Positions 45,429 through 54,065 of a DNA stretch of 64,000 nt are shown in pieces (positions within the stretch are counted from its first letter, which is position 1; every line of letters starts with the position of its first letter). The notes below the pieces were generated by a model, which was not told where the DNA came from, did no database searches, and saw only the letters and a program-made list of their open reading frames with translations. Position numbers and translations under genes: made by a program. Origin of the DNA: Chryseobacterium gleum (GTDB lineage Bacteria; Bacteroidota; Bacteroidia; Flavobacteriales_D; Crocinitomicaceae); contig CAMAXI010000004.1 in the NCBI GenBank assembly GCA_945862165.1, positions 62,001-126,000 on the forward strand, in the 5' to 3' direction.

Positions 45429-48338
45429 ATGAAAAAAATATTTCTATACATAGTATTGATTTTCTGTTTAACCAATACTGTTTACTCTCAAAAGCCTAAA
45501 AAAATATATAATTATATTCAAAATAATGAGATTAATTTGGCTATTGAAGAGTTAGCAAAATTTAATCCTGAGAAAAAATACAAAAATGAAGAACTAGTTT
45601 TATTTGATATTTCTCGTTGTTTATTAATGATTGAATTTAAATCCAATAATTACAACCCTATTCTTGCGAATAATAAATTCAACAATATTAATATTCCAAT
45701 TGAACTTCAAAATCAAATATTTAATTTCTTAAAAGACTATAATTATGAATTTAAAGAAATATCAAATAATATTTATTCAGAGATACTTTTAAATTCAAAA
45801 AGAATTAATACAATTGATAATTATAAATCTTCATTAATTGAACTCCGAAAGTCTCTAAACAATGATTTAATTAATCAAGGTCAGAGATTGCTTGATAATA
45901 AAATTTTTCAAGATATTAAATCTCAAAAATCAATTGATTTGGTTATTCAATATATCAATCAATATTCAAATAGTTTAGTTTTACAAGAAGCAATAAATTA
46001 TAGAGATTCTTTGGTTTTATCTGTTACTCCAAAAAGTTATGAATCTTTACTAGATTATGTTAATACATACCCTAACTCAGTATATTCAAATGAGATTAAA
46101 ATAGATTTGACTAAAATTAAATATTATGAGATTAATTTAAAAAAATTAAAAAAAAACAATGATGAGCAATGTGATTTGGATATAAGAAATATAGATAAAT
46201 TACTTGGGAAAATTGAAGTTATACAAGATAGTGTATGGATTATAGATACTCTAGGAAATCTCAAAGTATATCAAAGATACAATAATCCACATGAAGAATA
46301 TACTTATTTAAGAAATGAATCTTATATTGTTGATATTGATGGTTCTGAAGACAGATTGGTTAGAGGAGTGATTAATGTTTCTGAAAATGTACCTGATTCA
46401 ATTTTAATAATTCCTACAATTTATTCAATGATTTATTCTCACAATGATTTATTCATAGTGTCTTTAAATAAAGGAGGAGAAAACTACAAAAAAGGAGTAT
46501 ATAAAGTAATAAGAGGAAAAGCTAAATTAATAATCCCAGTTAAATATGAAGAAATTAGTATGTATAGTAATTTACTAATTGTTCAATTAAATGGAAAAAA
46601 AGGACTAATAGATTTAAATGGAAATTTATTAACGGAAATAAATTACGATGAAATTGGAACGTATGGTGAATGTTTTAATTGTCTAGGTACTAAAACAAAT
46701 ATTATTGAAGTTTTAAAAAATGGTAAAAAAGGATTGATTGATTCAACTGGAAAACTAATTACACCTTTAATCTATGACGAAATCACATCGTTTTCAGAAG
46801 GTTTATCTGGAGTTCGTGTAAAAGATAAATGGGGGGTTATAAATGAGAAAGGGAATATAGTTGTACCTATTCAATTTTATTCACCCCATGTAAATATTGA
46901 AAATAATTTATCCTTCCTTAGGGATATTGATATTTTTAATTTTCAAAATGGATTATGTATAGTGCAGAACAATAATAAATTTGGTTTGATTAATAAATAT
47001 GGTAAACTTATTTTTCCTTGCAAACTAGATTATGTTAAAATATTCGCTAATGGAAACTCTTTAATTAATTTAAATGGAAAATCTGGATTAATTAATAACA
47101 AAGGGGATGTAATTATTCCAGTTATTTATGACGGATTATTTGTTGAAGAAGGGTTAATAGAATTTGAAAATAAAACTTTGATAGTAGCATCTTTAAATAA
47201 AAAACGAGGAGTATTAAATGAATTTGGAAAAATTATAATTCCATTCATTTATGAATCAATATCAATAGATGGGAAAGGTTATTATATAGTCGGAAATAAC
47301 CGTAAGGTTGGTCTGTTAAACAAGTTTGGAAAAGTTATCACACCAATAAAATATGATTTGATTCATGATTTTAACTTTCTGAAATTAGCGGAAGTAAGAA
47401 TTAATGGAAAAAATGGATTGTTAAATGAATTTGGAGTTCAAATCACAGATGTTATATATGATGAGTTATGGTTCGGAAGTGATAGTATTATTCAAGTTGA
47501 AATCAATAGAAAAAAAGGATTAATAGATTTACATGGAAACAAAATTACCGAAATAAAATATGATAATTTTCAAAAATATAATAATAACAGTCATTCTTTT
47601 CTAAGAGGAATATGTATAGTTTCATTAAATGATAAAAAAGGGTTGATTAATAAATTTGGGAAGGAAGTAACAGATTTAAAATATTCGAGTATAGATTATA
47701 TCACGAATAATATAATAAGGGTAACTATAAAAACAGGTGCAAATAACGATGATTATAAACAAGGTATTATAGATATTTCTGGAAAAGAAATATCAGATTT
47801 AAAATATTCGAGAATGGATTATATCGCGAATAATATAATAAGGGTCACTATAAAAACAGGTGCAAATAACGATGATTATAAAAAAGGTCTTATTGATACT
47901 TCTGGAAAAGAAATAATACCACTAATTTATCAAGAAATAGATTATGGAGGCTTTTTATGTAATCTCATTCAAGTTCGTTTAAACAATAAAGTTGGGTTAA
48001 TAGATTTTACTGGTAAAGAAATTGTACCTATAAAATATGACCGATTAATAGCGATGGATTCTATCAATAGGTTAATAATAACTTCTTTAAATCGAAAATT
48101 AGGTTGTAGTAATTTTTCTGGTAATGAAGTAATTCCCTTAATTTATGATGAAATTAAGTTCACAAATAATAAATCAAAATTTTTAGTCAAAATAAACGGA
48201 AAACAAGGAGTATTAGATATAAACGGAGAAATTATTATCCCGCCTATATATAATGAAATTGTAGAAATAAGTAACTCAAAATTTTTCGGAGTTCAAGACT
48301 GTGAACTAAAAATTTTAAATTTAACTAGATACAATTAA
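45429..48338 (+). CDS. Secreted paralogue A: shared N-terminal module plus about 16 WG-type repeats
   Basis: 969 residues from the ATG at 45429 (a TTG three bases upstream is not needed). A signal peptide ending VYSQ is followed by KPKKIYNYIQNN, the signature shared with the two paralogues at 49951 and 51781, and about 240 residues of helical, TPR-like repeats. From about residue 290, sixteen repeats of 35-41 residues follow the KKGLID-GK-I-P-YDEI pattern, a WG/KWG-type beta-repeat with WG mostly replaced by KG. Two adjacent repeats are nearly identical (123-bp unit). Probably periplasmic or surface-exposed. Function unknown. Confidence 0.75.
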   Translation: MKKIFLYIVLIFCLTNTVYSQKPKKIYNYIQNNEINLAIEELAKFNPEKKYKNEELVLFDISRCLLMIEFKSNNYNPILANNKFNNINIPIELQNQIFNFLKDYNYEFKEISNNIYSEILLNSKRINTIDNYKSSLIELRKSLNNDLINQGQRLLDNKIFQDIKSQKSIDLVIQYINQYSNSLVLQEAINYRDSLVLSVTPKSYESLLDYVNTYPNSVYSNEIKIDLTKIKYYEINLKKLKKNNDEQCDLDIRNIDKLLGKIEVIQDSVWIIDTLGNLKVYQRYNNPHEEYTYLRNESYIVDIDGSEDRLVRGVINVSENVPDSILIIPTIYSMIYSHNDLFIVSLNKGGENYKKGVYKVIRGKAKLIIPVKYEEISMYSNLLIVQLNGKKGLIDLNGNLLTEINYDEIGTYGECFNCLGTKTNIIEVLKNGKKGLIDSTGKLITPLIYDEITSFSEGLSGVRVKDKWGVINEKGNIVVPIQFYSPHVNIENNLSFLRDIDIFNFQNGLCIVQNNNKFGLINKYGKLIFPCKLDYVKIFANGNSLINLNGKSGLINNKGDVIIPVIYDGLFVEEGLIEFENKTLIVASLNKKRGVLNEFGKIIIPFIYESISIDGKGYYIVGNNRKVGLLNKFGKVITPIKYDLIHDFNFLKLAEVRINGKNGLLNEFGVQITDVIYDELWFGSDSIIQVEINRKKGLIDLHGNKITEIKYDNFQKYNNNSHSFLRGICIVSLNDKKGLINKFGKEVTDLKYSSIDYITNNIIRVTIKTGANNDDYKQGIIDISGKEISDLKYSRMDYIANNIIRVTIKTGANNDDYKKGLIDTSGKEIIPLIYQEIDYGGFLCNLIQVRLNNKVGLIDFTGKEIVPIKYDRLIAMDSINRLIITSLNRKLGCSNFSGNEVIPLIYDEIKFTNNKSKFLVKINGKQGVLDINGEIIIPPIYNEIVEISNSKFFGVQDCELKILNLTRYN

Positions 48339-48509
48339 TTTTTCGTTTCAATTATTTTGCCATCTAGGAAATCTACAATAGTAGGAGTCATAGTTAATAT
48401 AAGAAATATAGTTTTCCAAATGATGTATAAGTCAAATGAATCATTTATCGACTTGTAATTGAATATCAATAATAGAAGTCTTTCTAATATATAGTATAGC
48501 ATTATCTAA
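48339..48509. other. AT-rich spacer
   Basis: No coding frame or repeat that I support. It separates paralogue A from the remnant micro-protein gene. Confidence 0.4.
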
Positions 48510-48593
48510 TTTAAAGTTGAAGTTGCAAATAAACTAACTTCAAGTGAAGTGGATAGAATTAAAAATAACTATGATTATTGCATTATTTATTAA
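48510..48593 (+). pseudogene. Remnant of a third 50-residue micro-protein gene
   Basis: In frame, this reads FKVEVANKLTSSEVDRIKNN and then degenerates to a stop at 48591-48593. It aligns with FKVKDENNLTSLEVRKI of the micro-protein at 48594-48746 and with NDANKLTNEEVERIKKK of the one at 49748-49900. A stop codon directly precedes it (48507-48509) and there is no start. It abuts the 48594-48746 gene, tail to tail. Confidence 0.55.
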
Positions 48594-48746
48594 TTATTTT
48601 GAGTAATATTTACCTTTAATAAATACTGCATCCACGTTCATTTTATTACATATTTTTCTTACTTCTAATGAAGTTAAGTTGTTTTCATCCTTTACTTTGA
48701 ATCGAAAAACAGTTTTTTCTAACTGGTGTTTTATTTCAATAATCAT
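48594..48746 (-). CDS. Micro-protein (50 aa) coupled to the serine recombinase
   Basis: 50 residues, too short for standard gene calling. Its ATG (48746-48744) overlaps the recombinase TGA by 4 bp (ATGA), the classic sign of translational coupling. It resembles the 50-residue protein at 49748-49900 on the other side of the recombinase: IEI-HQ-EKT near the start, LT--EV--I in the middle, V-A--I-GK-Y at the end. Two short blocks separated by a charged stretch suggest a small DNA-binding or regulatory fold. Function unknown. Confidence 0.6.
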   Translation of the reverse strand: MIIEIKHQLEKTVFRFKVKDENNLTSLEVRKICNKMNVDAVFIKGKYYSK

Positions 48747-49462
48747 AATTCACATCTTTTATATAGTCTTTGTACTTGAATCGGGTTAAACTCTTTACCA
48801 TTTCTAGTTTTATATTGTAGTTTATTAAGTTTATCTGCTATATTTTGGAATGTTAATCCTTCCTTTCTTGCTGAGCAAATGATATCCATAGCTTGAATAT
48901 TTGCAATATTGTTTCTTGCATTTTCTTTAATTTTCTCTATACCTTGTTTTTGATATTGACCAAAACCATTAGGATTACCTAATCTATATTTACCATCGAT
49001 ACTGCTCATTTCTGAACCATCTTTGTTGATAATGATACCTTTATTAATTTTTTCTTTTTTAACTTTTAGAGCATCCTTAATCCTGCGACTTATAACTTCA
49101 GCTTCATGCTCGGCTATTACACTTAGAAGTTGAATTGTGAGTTTGTTTGCAGTAGGATTATCACAGCATATAAATTCAATACCACCGTTATATAATGCCG
49201 ATGTAAATTCAACATCCCTTGCAAGCCTATCTAGTTTAGCAACTATTAAAATAGCCTTTTCCTTTTTTGCTATTTCAATAGCCTTGTATATTTCAACTCG
49301 CTTTTTTTTACGTGTTCCAGATTCAACCTCTGTAAATTCAGAAATTATGATACCTTGGTTACCAACAAAGTTTGAAACAGCATTTTTTTGAGCTTGCAAC
49401 CCCAAACCTGATTTGCCTTGTGCTTGAGTTGAAACACGAAAATAGGAAACGAATTTTTTCAT
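48743..49462 (-). CDS. Small serine recombinase (resolvase/invertase type)
   Basis: 239 residues. The catalytic serine is Ser11 in YFRVST; LDRLAR (77-82) carries active-site arginines, and AEHEAEVISRRIK (about 118-129) is the start of the long E helix. A C-terminal DNA-binding part follows (QAMDIICSARKEGLTFQNIADKLN). It would cut and rejoin DNA at paired sites, inverting or deleting the segment between. It lies between two of the three secreted paralogues, which read toward it from both sides. A perfect 16-bp inverted repeat lies in its upstream region. Confidence 0.88.
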   Translation of the reverse strand: MKKFVSYFRVSTQAQGKSGLGLQAQKNAVSNFVGNQGIIISEFTEVESGTRKKKRVEIYKAIEIAKKEKAILIVAKLDRLARDVEFTSALYNGGIEFICCDNPTANKLTIQLLSVIAEHEAEVISRRIKDALKVKKEKINKGIIINKDGSEMSSIDGKYRLGNPNGFGQYQKQGIEKIKENARNNIANIQAMDIICSARKEGLTFQNIADKLNKLQYKTRNGKEFNPIQVQRLYKRCEL

Positions 49463-49747
49463 GAGTTTGTATTTACCTATCTTTTTAAATGAATTAATAC
49501 AAATATATTAACAAATATAACAAATTGCAAATATTAGTTTGCAATTTGTTATAAATATATTTTCTTGAATAATTTAATTACCAAAATCATTATAACCGAT
49601 TCTTAGTCGATTCAGTTCATCAAGATGAAATCTCCATTTAGGCTAAACTTAAGAAAGGAATAACGAAAAGATATTTAAATGAATAAAAGAAAAGGCAACT
49701 TGTATTATTAATCAAGTTCATAAAATTCTAAACAAAAGAGGAGAAAT
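49463..49747. other. 285-bp gap upstream of the recombinase with a 16-bp inverted repeat
   Basis: TATAACAAATTGCAAA (49516-49531) and its complement (49538-49553) are separated by 6 nt. The position, 54 bp before the recombinase start, fits an autoregulatory or recombination (res-like) site. The rest is AT-rich and I see no other feature. Confidence 0.5.
49516..49553. promoter_or_regulatory. Perfect 16-bp inverted repeat, possible recombinase site
   Basis: The arms are identical over 16 bp with a 6-nt centre (TATTAG). The dyad is typical of a dimer-binding site for a recombinase or repressor. Function is inferred from symmetry and position. Confidence 0.5.
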
Positions 49748-49900
49748 ATGACCACAATTGAAATTACACATCAAATTGAAAAGACGAAACATAAATCTCG
49801 TGTTAATGATGCAAATAAATTGACTAATGAAGAAGTTGAAAGAATTAAAAAGAAACTTGGTGTTTCTGCTTTGTTAATAAATGGAAAGTGCTATGAATAG
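49748..49900 (+). CDS. Micro-protein (50 aa), second copy
   Basis: 50 residues from ATG 49748 to TAG 49898. A purine-rich AAGAGGAG just upstream is a good ribosome-binding site, unusual in this phylum. It aligns with the protein at 48594-48746: IEITHQIEKT, then LTNEEVERI, then V-ALLINGKCY. It points away from the recombinase on the opposite strand, so the two micro-protein genes flank the recombinase. Function unknown. Confidence 0.6.
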   Translation: MTTIEITHQIEKTKHKSRVNDANKLTNEEVERIKKKLGVSALLINGKCYE

Positions 49901-49950
49901 TTTTTTAATAATTAGTAATTCTTTAATATAAGAATATGTTAAAAATTAAA

Positions 49951-51729
49951 TCATTTCATAATCAATTCATTTAATTTTAAATTGATTTTATCTCCAATAA
50001 TATTAAAAGGTAAGAATATCTGACCTTGATGCGTTATATTAACCGTATTGTCATTATTAAAATGCGTCTCTTTATTATAATTTAAAATCATTGTGTAAGA
50101 ATTTTTTTTTATTCTTTTTACGCAGTAATTATCTGAAATGCCAACATTTATTTTAAATCTATTTAAAATAAACCTCTCTATTTTTTTGTGTTCTTGTGAA
50201 TAACAACATTCAAAAACCGATTTAATTCTATTGTTCTGGCTTACACATATCGTTTGAGACTCCCTATACCCTCCACCCAAATGATAAACTTGATGAATTA
50301 GATGTAAATCATCTAATTTTTCAATATCAAAGTGGCACCAAGGAAAATAATTTGATTGAGAAATAATATGATAAATTAATTTCATTTTTTCGTTAATTTT
50401 CAATGAGTTAATTTTTGAATTATAATCAAATTCGTGATGGTTAATCTTACAATTTTCATCGCATTTGACGTATCCAATCTCAGAAAAATAACCATAATCA
50501 TGATTTATCATATGGTTCAATAAATAATTACTAATATCTATATCACTTATTTTCGGAAGTTTCAATTCCTTTTTAAATTCATTAAAATAATATTTTAAAT
50601 AGATGAATCTATTTATATATTCCAATTCAAAATCTAAAATATTATCACAGAAAGCATAATTAATTAATAAATCCAAATTAAAGCATTTATTAATCTTATC
50701 TAAACTCAATATTTTACTTTCTATCCTATTATTTGCGCTAGATACATAGTATCCTTTTGTAAATAGTTTAATGTAATTTCTATAACTTAAAGTAGAGTCT
50801 ATTTCCACAGCATTGAAATAAGTAATGCTGTCAATTAAATTTACCCTATTATCTCTGCTAAAGGAATTTATGAATTTTTCGCATAACTCAAAAGAATACC
50901 CACTTTTTACAACCTCTTTATATAGTATATCAGGTAATCGATTATCCACTTCCGTTTTGAATTTTGAATCAGGATATTTTTTGGTGAATGCTAATAACGA
51001 CTCATAATTATCAGGTACAGTAGATAAAACTAATGAATCTCTGAAGTCTACAGCTTCTGGTTTATATACACTCGAATTAAACTGAGAAATAAATTGGTTT
51101 AAACTATCAATATTATTGATTGATTTGTAATTGTTTAATGTTTCTCTTTCTAACAAATTTTGAATTTCAGTTTTATAAATGCTTTCAGGATATTTAGTTA
51201 TAAAACCTTTAAGTTGAGAAATTGCTTTATTTGTTTTTACTCTATTATATGTTGCTAATTCTAAAAGTTTGACGGTATTATCATTGTGTTCTTTTGAATA
51301 ATAATTTAATGCATTTGTGTATGACTCAACTGTATTTAGTTTAATTGCTTCTATATAAATTTCATTAATGATTTTTTTATTAATTACTTCTGGGGATAAA
51401 CTATATTTTCCTAAGAATTTGTATACGGATTCTTTAATATCTGATAGGATGTAAGTTCCATTGAATTCTTTAATTGCTTGAGTCGGATTATACTTCTGAT
51501 AATTAGTGTCTATTTGAAATAGGCATTTTGCATAAGCGAATAATACTTTATCTTCATTATCATATTCTTTATCAGTAGAAATTTTATTGTACTCTTCAAC
51601 TGCAAGAGATAATTGGTTTTCTTGAAGATAGTTAAAGATTTTTTTAGGCTTTTGAGCATTTAAATTGAATGAGAAAATACATGAGAAAAGTATAATTATA
51701 CTCAGAGCGTTGTTATTCAAAATATTCAT
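49951..51729 (-). CDS. Secreted paralogue B: shared N-terminal module plus unique C-terminus
   Basis: 592 residues. A signal peptide ending FNLNAQ is followed by KPKKIFNYLQENQLSLAVEE, the same module as paralogues A and C. About 300 residues of helical repeats follow, with recurring FRDSLVLS and KYPDS motifs. The last 250 residues (from about 340) are a compact domain with several Cys and His residues (KCDENCKINHHEFD, ECCYSQEH) that I cannot place in a family. It differs completely from the C-termini of A and C. Probably periplasmic or surface-bound. Confidence 0.7.
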   Translation of the reverse strand: MNILNNNALSIIILFSCIFSFNLNAQKPKKIFNYLQENQLSLAVEEYNKISTDKEYDNEDKVLFAYAKCLFQIDTNYQKYNPTQAIKEFNGTYILSDIKESVYKFLGKYSLSPEVINKKIINEIYIEAIKLNTVESYTNALNYYSKEHNDNTVKLLELATYNRVKTNKAISQLKGFITKYPESIYKTEIQNLLERETLNNYKSINNIDSLNQFISQFNSSVYKPEAVDFRDSLVLSTVPDNYESLLAFTKKYPDSKFKTEVDNRLPDILYKEVVKSGYSFELCEKFINSFSRDNRVNLIDSITYFNAVEIDSTLSYRNYIKLFTKGYYVSSANNRIESKILSLDKINKCFNLDLLINYAFCDNILDFELEYINRFIYLKYYFNEFKKELKLPKISDIDISNYLLNHMINHDYGYFSEIGYVKCDENCKINHHEFDYNSKINSLKINEKMKLIYHIISQSNYFPWCHFDIEKLDDLHLIHQVYHLGGGYRESQTICVSQNNRIKSVFECCYSQEHKKIERFILNRFKINVGISDNYCVKRIKKNSYTMILNYNKETHFNNDNTVNITHQGQIFLPFNIIGDKINLKLNELIMK

Positions 51730-51780
51730 TATTATTCTAATTTATGTTTTAGATATCTAAAACAATATTCAACCTATTTA

Positions 51781-53898
51781 TTATTTAGTTGGATTTCTCT
51801 CTAAATAACTATTGCCATCCCAATAATATACATCATCTAAATCAAACACTATGTCTCTCACTCCATTAGTTTCAGAATCTAGTATACCAAATCTTTTACA
51901 TGTTCTTAATTCAAATTTCTTTCTAGTTTTAGATAATTCAACTTCATTACATATGATTGACCCCCAACGTAACCAATATCTAAATTCAAATTTTTCATTT
52001 ATCCCATCATTATCTAAATCAAAGTATTTTACAATATCAACATTTTCATCATTATTAAAAACTGTATTGTTGACTTCAAGAATAGCATAAATTTTCTCTT
52101 TTTTTCTAACACTTATTAGTGAGAGTTTACCTTCATTAAAACTAAATTGTTCATCAAGTTCATTTAGTTCATCATTTCCAAAACCAACAGAATTTGATTT
52201 AATAATTATAGACCAACCAAAGTTAGATTTTTCAATATTTATATTTTTTAACCATCCAGATATTTTAAATCTGCTAATAATTAAGTCTCCATTTTTATCA
52301 ATTGAACATAAAAATAATCCTGAACCTCCAGCATTACCTCCACATGCAGGGTCAAACATAAATATTGCATCTAGAATTCCATTATTATCAAAATCTTTTT
52401 GACAAACAAGCTCCAAATGACATAACTTATCTTCATTTATTTTAATTTTTTGTTTCACTCCATTAACTATCACGTAAGGAATGCCAATATTTAAAAAATC
52501 ATCATTATTTTTCTGAACAAAATATCTAATTTCAGGAGAAAATGTTTTGTTTTTTAATTCTTTAAGTAATTTTAAATATTCTATATTACCGCTTAATATG
52601 TAACTATATCTATTAGCATAATTGTAAGCATAATCATACTGTTTATTATTTAAAAAAGGTAATATTACAGATTTAAGAGTCTTTATAGAAGTTTTATAAG
52701 GTGCTGTTTGAATTAGTAATTTTTTCAAATTGGTTGTATCACTTTTTAGAAAATTTAACCAATTTATTGAATCATATAAATTTAAATCATCTTCAGCTAA
52801 TTTAGTGTTTTTAAAATCTTTATGGTTTTTCAAAAACCAATTAATCGTCAACTCATTTATTTCGTAATCATACACATATAGACTATATAATAAATTTAAA
52901 ATCGAATCTTTTACTTTTGGTATAGTACATTGGTTATACAATAAGTCTAAATTATTGTAATTATGATTTCTAATACTATTAATAATTACGGTATCAATCA
53001 ATTGTTTAATAAATCTATTATGGGGATTTTTATTTATAAATATTAATAATGTATCAATTGATTTATAGTTCAGATAATTATTTATAATTAATGAATCTTT
53101 AATTGTAATTGCTTTATCTAAATATTTACCTTCTTTATAATTATTAATGTAGTCATTGAAAGAAGTTATAGAGTTTTGATTTTTTGATTCAAAGAATGCT
53201 AATGAATCTATAATATTCAAGACCTTATTTTTGAATCTGTTATTAGGATAAGATTCAAGATATGTTTTATAGGATTTAATTGTATTGATATTTAGAGTTT
53301 CTAAATACCCTAAAGAATCTCTTATTAATATTGCTTTAACTTTATTTAATGATAGTGGATAAGTATCAATAAATGCATTAAAATCAATAATATTCATTTT
53401 TTTTAATGCATTATTAAATGTTTCATTTTCCAATAATGAAGCAAGTTCTTTCTGATACTGAAATGAGCATACATTTAACGCATTTTTATAAGATTCAACT
53501 GTATTTATTTTTTTTGCTTGAAGATGAATTTCGCGGTTTATTCTTTCTGATATAATTTCAGGAGATAAACTATATTTTCCAAGAAATTTATATACGAATT
53601 CTTTAATATCTGAATTAACATAATTATTATTAAAATCCTTTATTGATTGAATAGGATTATACTTCTGATAATTAGTATCTATTTGAAATAAGCAATTTGC
53701 GTAAGCAAATAATACTTTATCGTCATTATCATAGTCCTTATCACTAGAAATTTTATTGTACTCTTCAACTGCAAGAGGTAATTGGTTTTCTTGTAGATAG
53801 TTAAAGATTTTTTTAGGCTTTTGAGCATTTAAATTCAAACATAATGTGAATAAAAACAATATGCTTAAAACTAGATGTTTCGTGTTCAATATATTCAT
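51781..53898 (-). CDS. Secreted paralogue C: shared N-terminal module plus VCBS/FG-GAP-like C-terminus
   Basis: 705 residues. A signal peptide ending LNLNAQ is followed by KPKKIFNYLQENQLPLAVEE, nearly identical to paralogue B; the DNA of the two N-termini is almost the same over about 250 bp. A long helical-repeat region leads to a C-terminal domain with two Asp-rich loops, DFDNNGILD and DLDNDGINE, typical of calcium-binding VCBS/FG-GAP-like repeats. Likely exported. It sits 51 bp upstream of paralogue B on the same strand, so the two could share a transcript. Confidence 0.7.
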   Translation of the reverse strand: MNILNTKHLVLSILFLFTLCLNLNAQKPKKIFNYLQENQLPLAVEEYNKISSDKDYDNDDKVLFAYANCLFQIDTNYQKYNPIQSIKDFNNNYVNSDIKEFVYKFLGKYSLSPEIISERINREIHLQAKKINTVESYKNALNVCSFQYQKELASLLENETFNNALKKMNIIDFNAFIDTYPLSLNKVKAILIRDSLGYLETLNINTIKSYKTYLESYPNNRFKNKVLNIIDSLAFFESKNQNSITSFNDYINNYKEGKYLDKAITIKDSLIINNYLNYKSIDTLLIFINKNPHNRFIKQLIDTVIINSIRNHNYNNLDLLYNQCTIPKVKDSILNLLYSLYVYDYEINELTINWFLKNHKDFKNTKLAEDDLNLYDSINWLNFLKSDTTNLKKLLIQTAPYKTSIKTLKSVILPFLNNKQYDYAYNYANRYSYILSGNIEYLKLLKELKNKTFSPEIRYFVQKNNDDFLNIGIPYVIVNGVKQKIKINEDKLCHLELVCQKDFDNNGILDAIFMFDPACGGNAGGSGLFLCSIDKNGDLIISRFKISGWLKNINIEKSNFGWSIIIKSNSVGFGNDELNELDEQFSFNEGKLSLISVRKKEKIYAILEVNNTVFNNDENVDIVKYFDLDNDGINEKFEFRYWLRWGSIICNEVELSKTRKKFELRTCKRFGILDSETNGVRDIVFDLDDVYYWDGNSYLERNPTK

Positions 53899-54003
53899 TT
53901 TCAGCGTTTGTTCGTCAAATTTAAATAATAATTAGATTTTTAACCCAATTAAAATTAATGATGTTTAACTACATGTCTGATAATACTTCTATTTACACTA
54001 TAA

Positions 54004-54039
54004 AAACGTGCTAATCTATAGAGTGAAAACGTGCTAATA
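54004..54039. repeat. Direct repeat downstream of the integrase gene
   Basis: AAAACGTGCTAAT occurs at 54004-54016 and 54027-54039, a 23-bp period, in the short gap between paralogue C and the integrase stop. Possible binding site; purpose unknown. Confidence 0.45.
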
Positions 54040-54065
54040 TAGGTACATAATGGATATGTATTAAG

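Noticed and set aside
40650-49462. Serine recombinase shuffling hsdS domains
   Set aside because: Only one hsdS and no inverted partial copies of its recognition domains.
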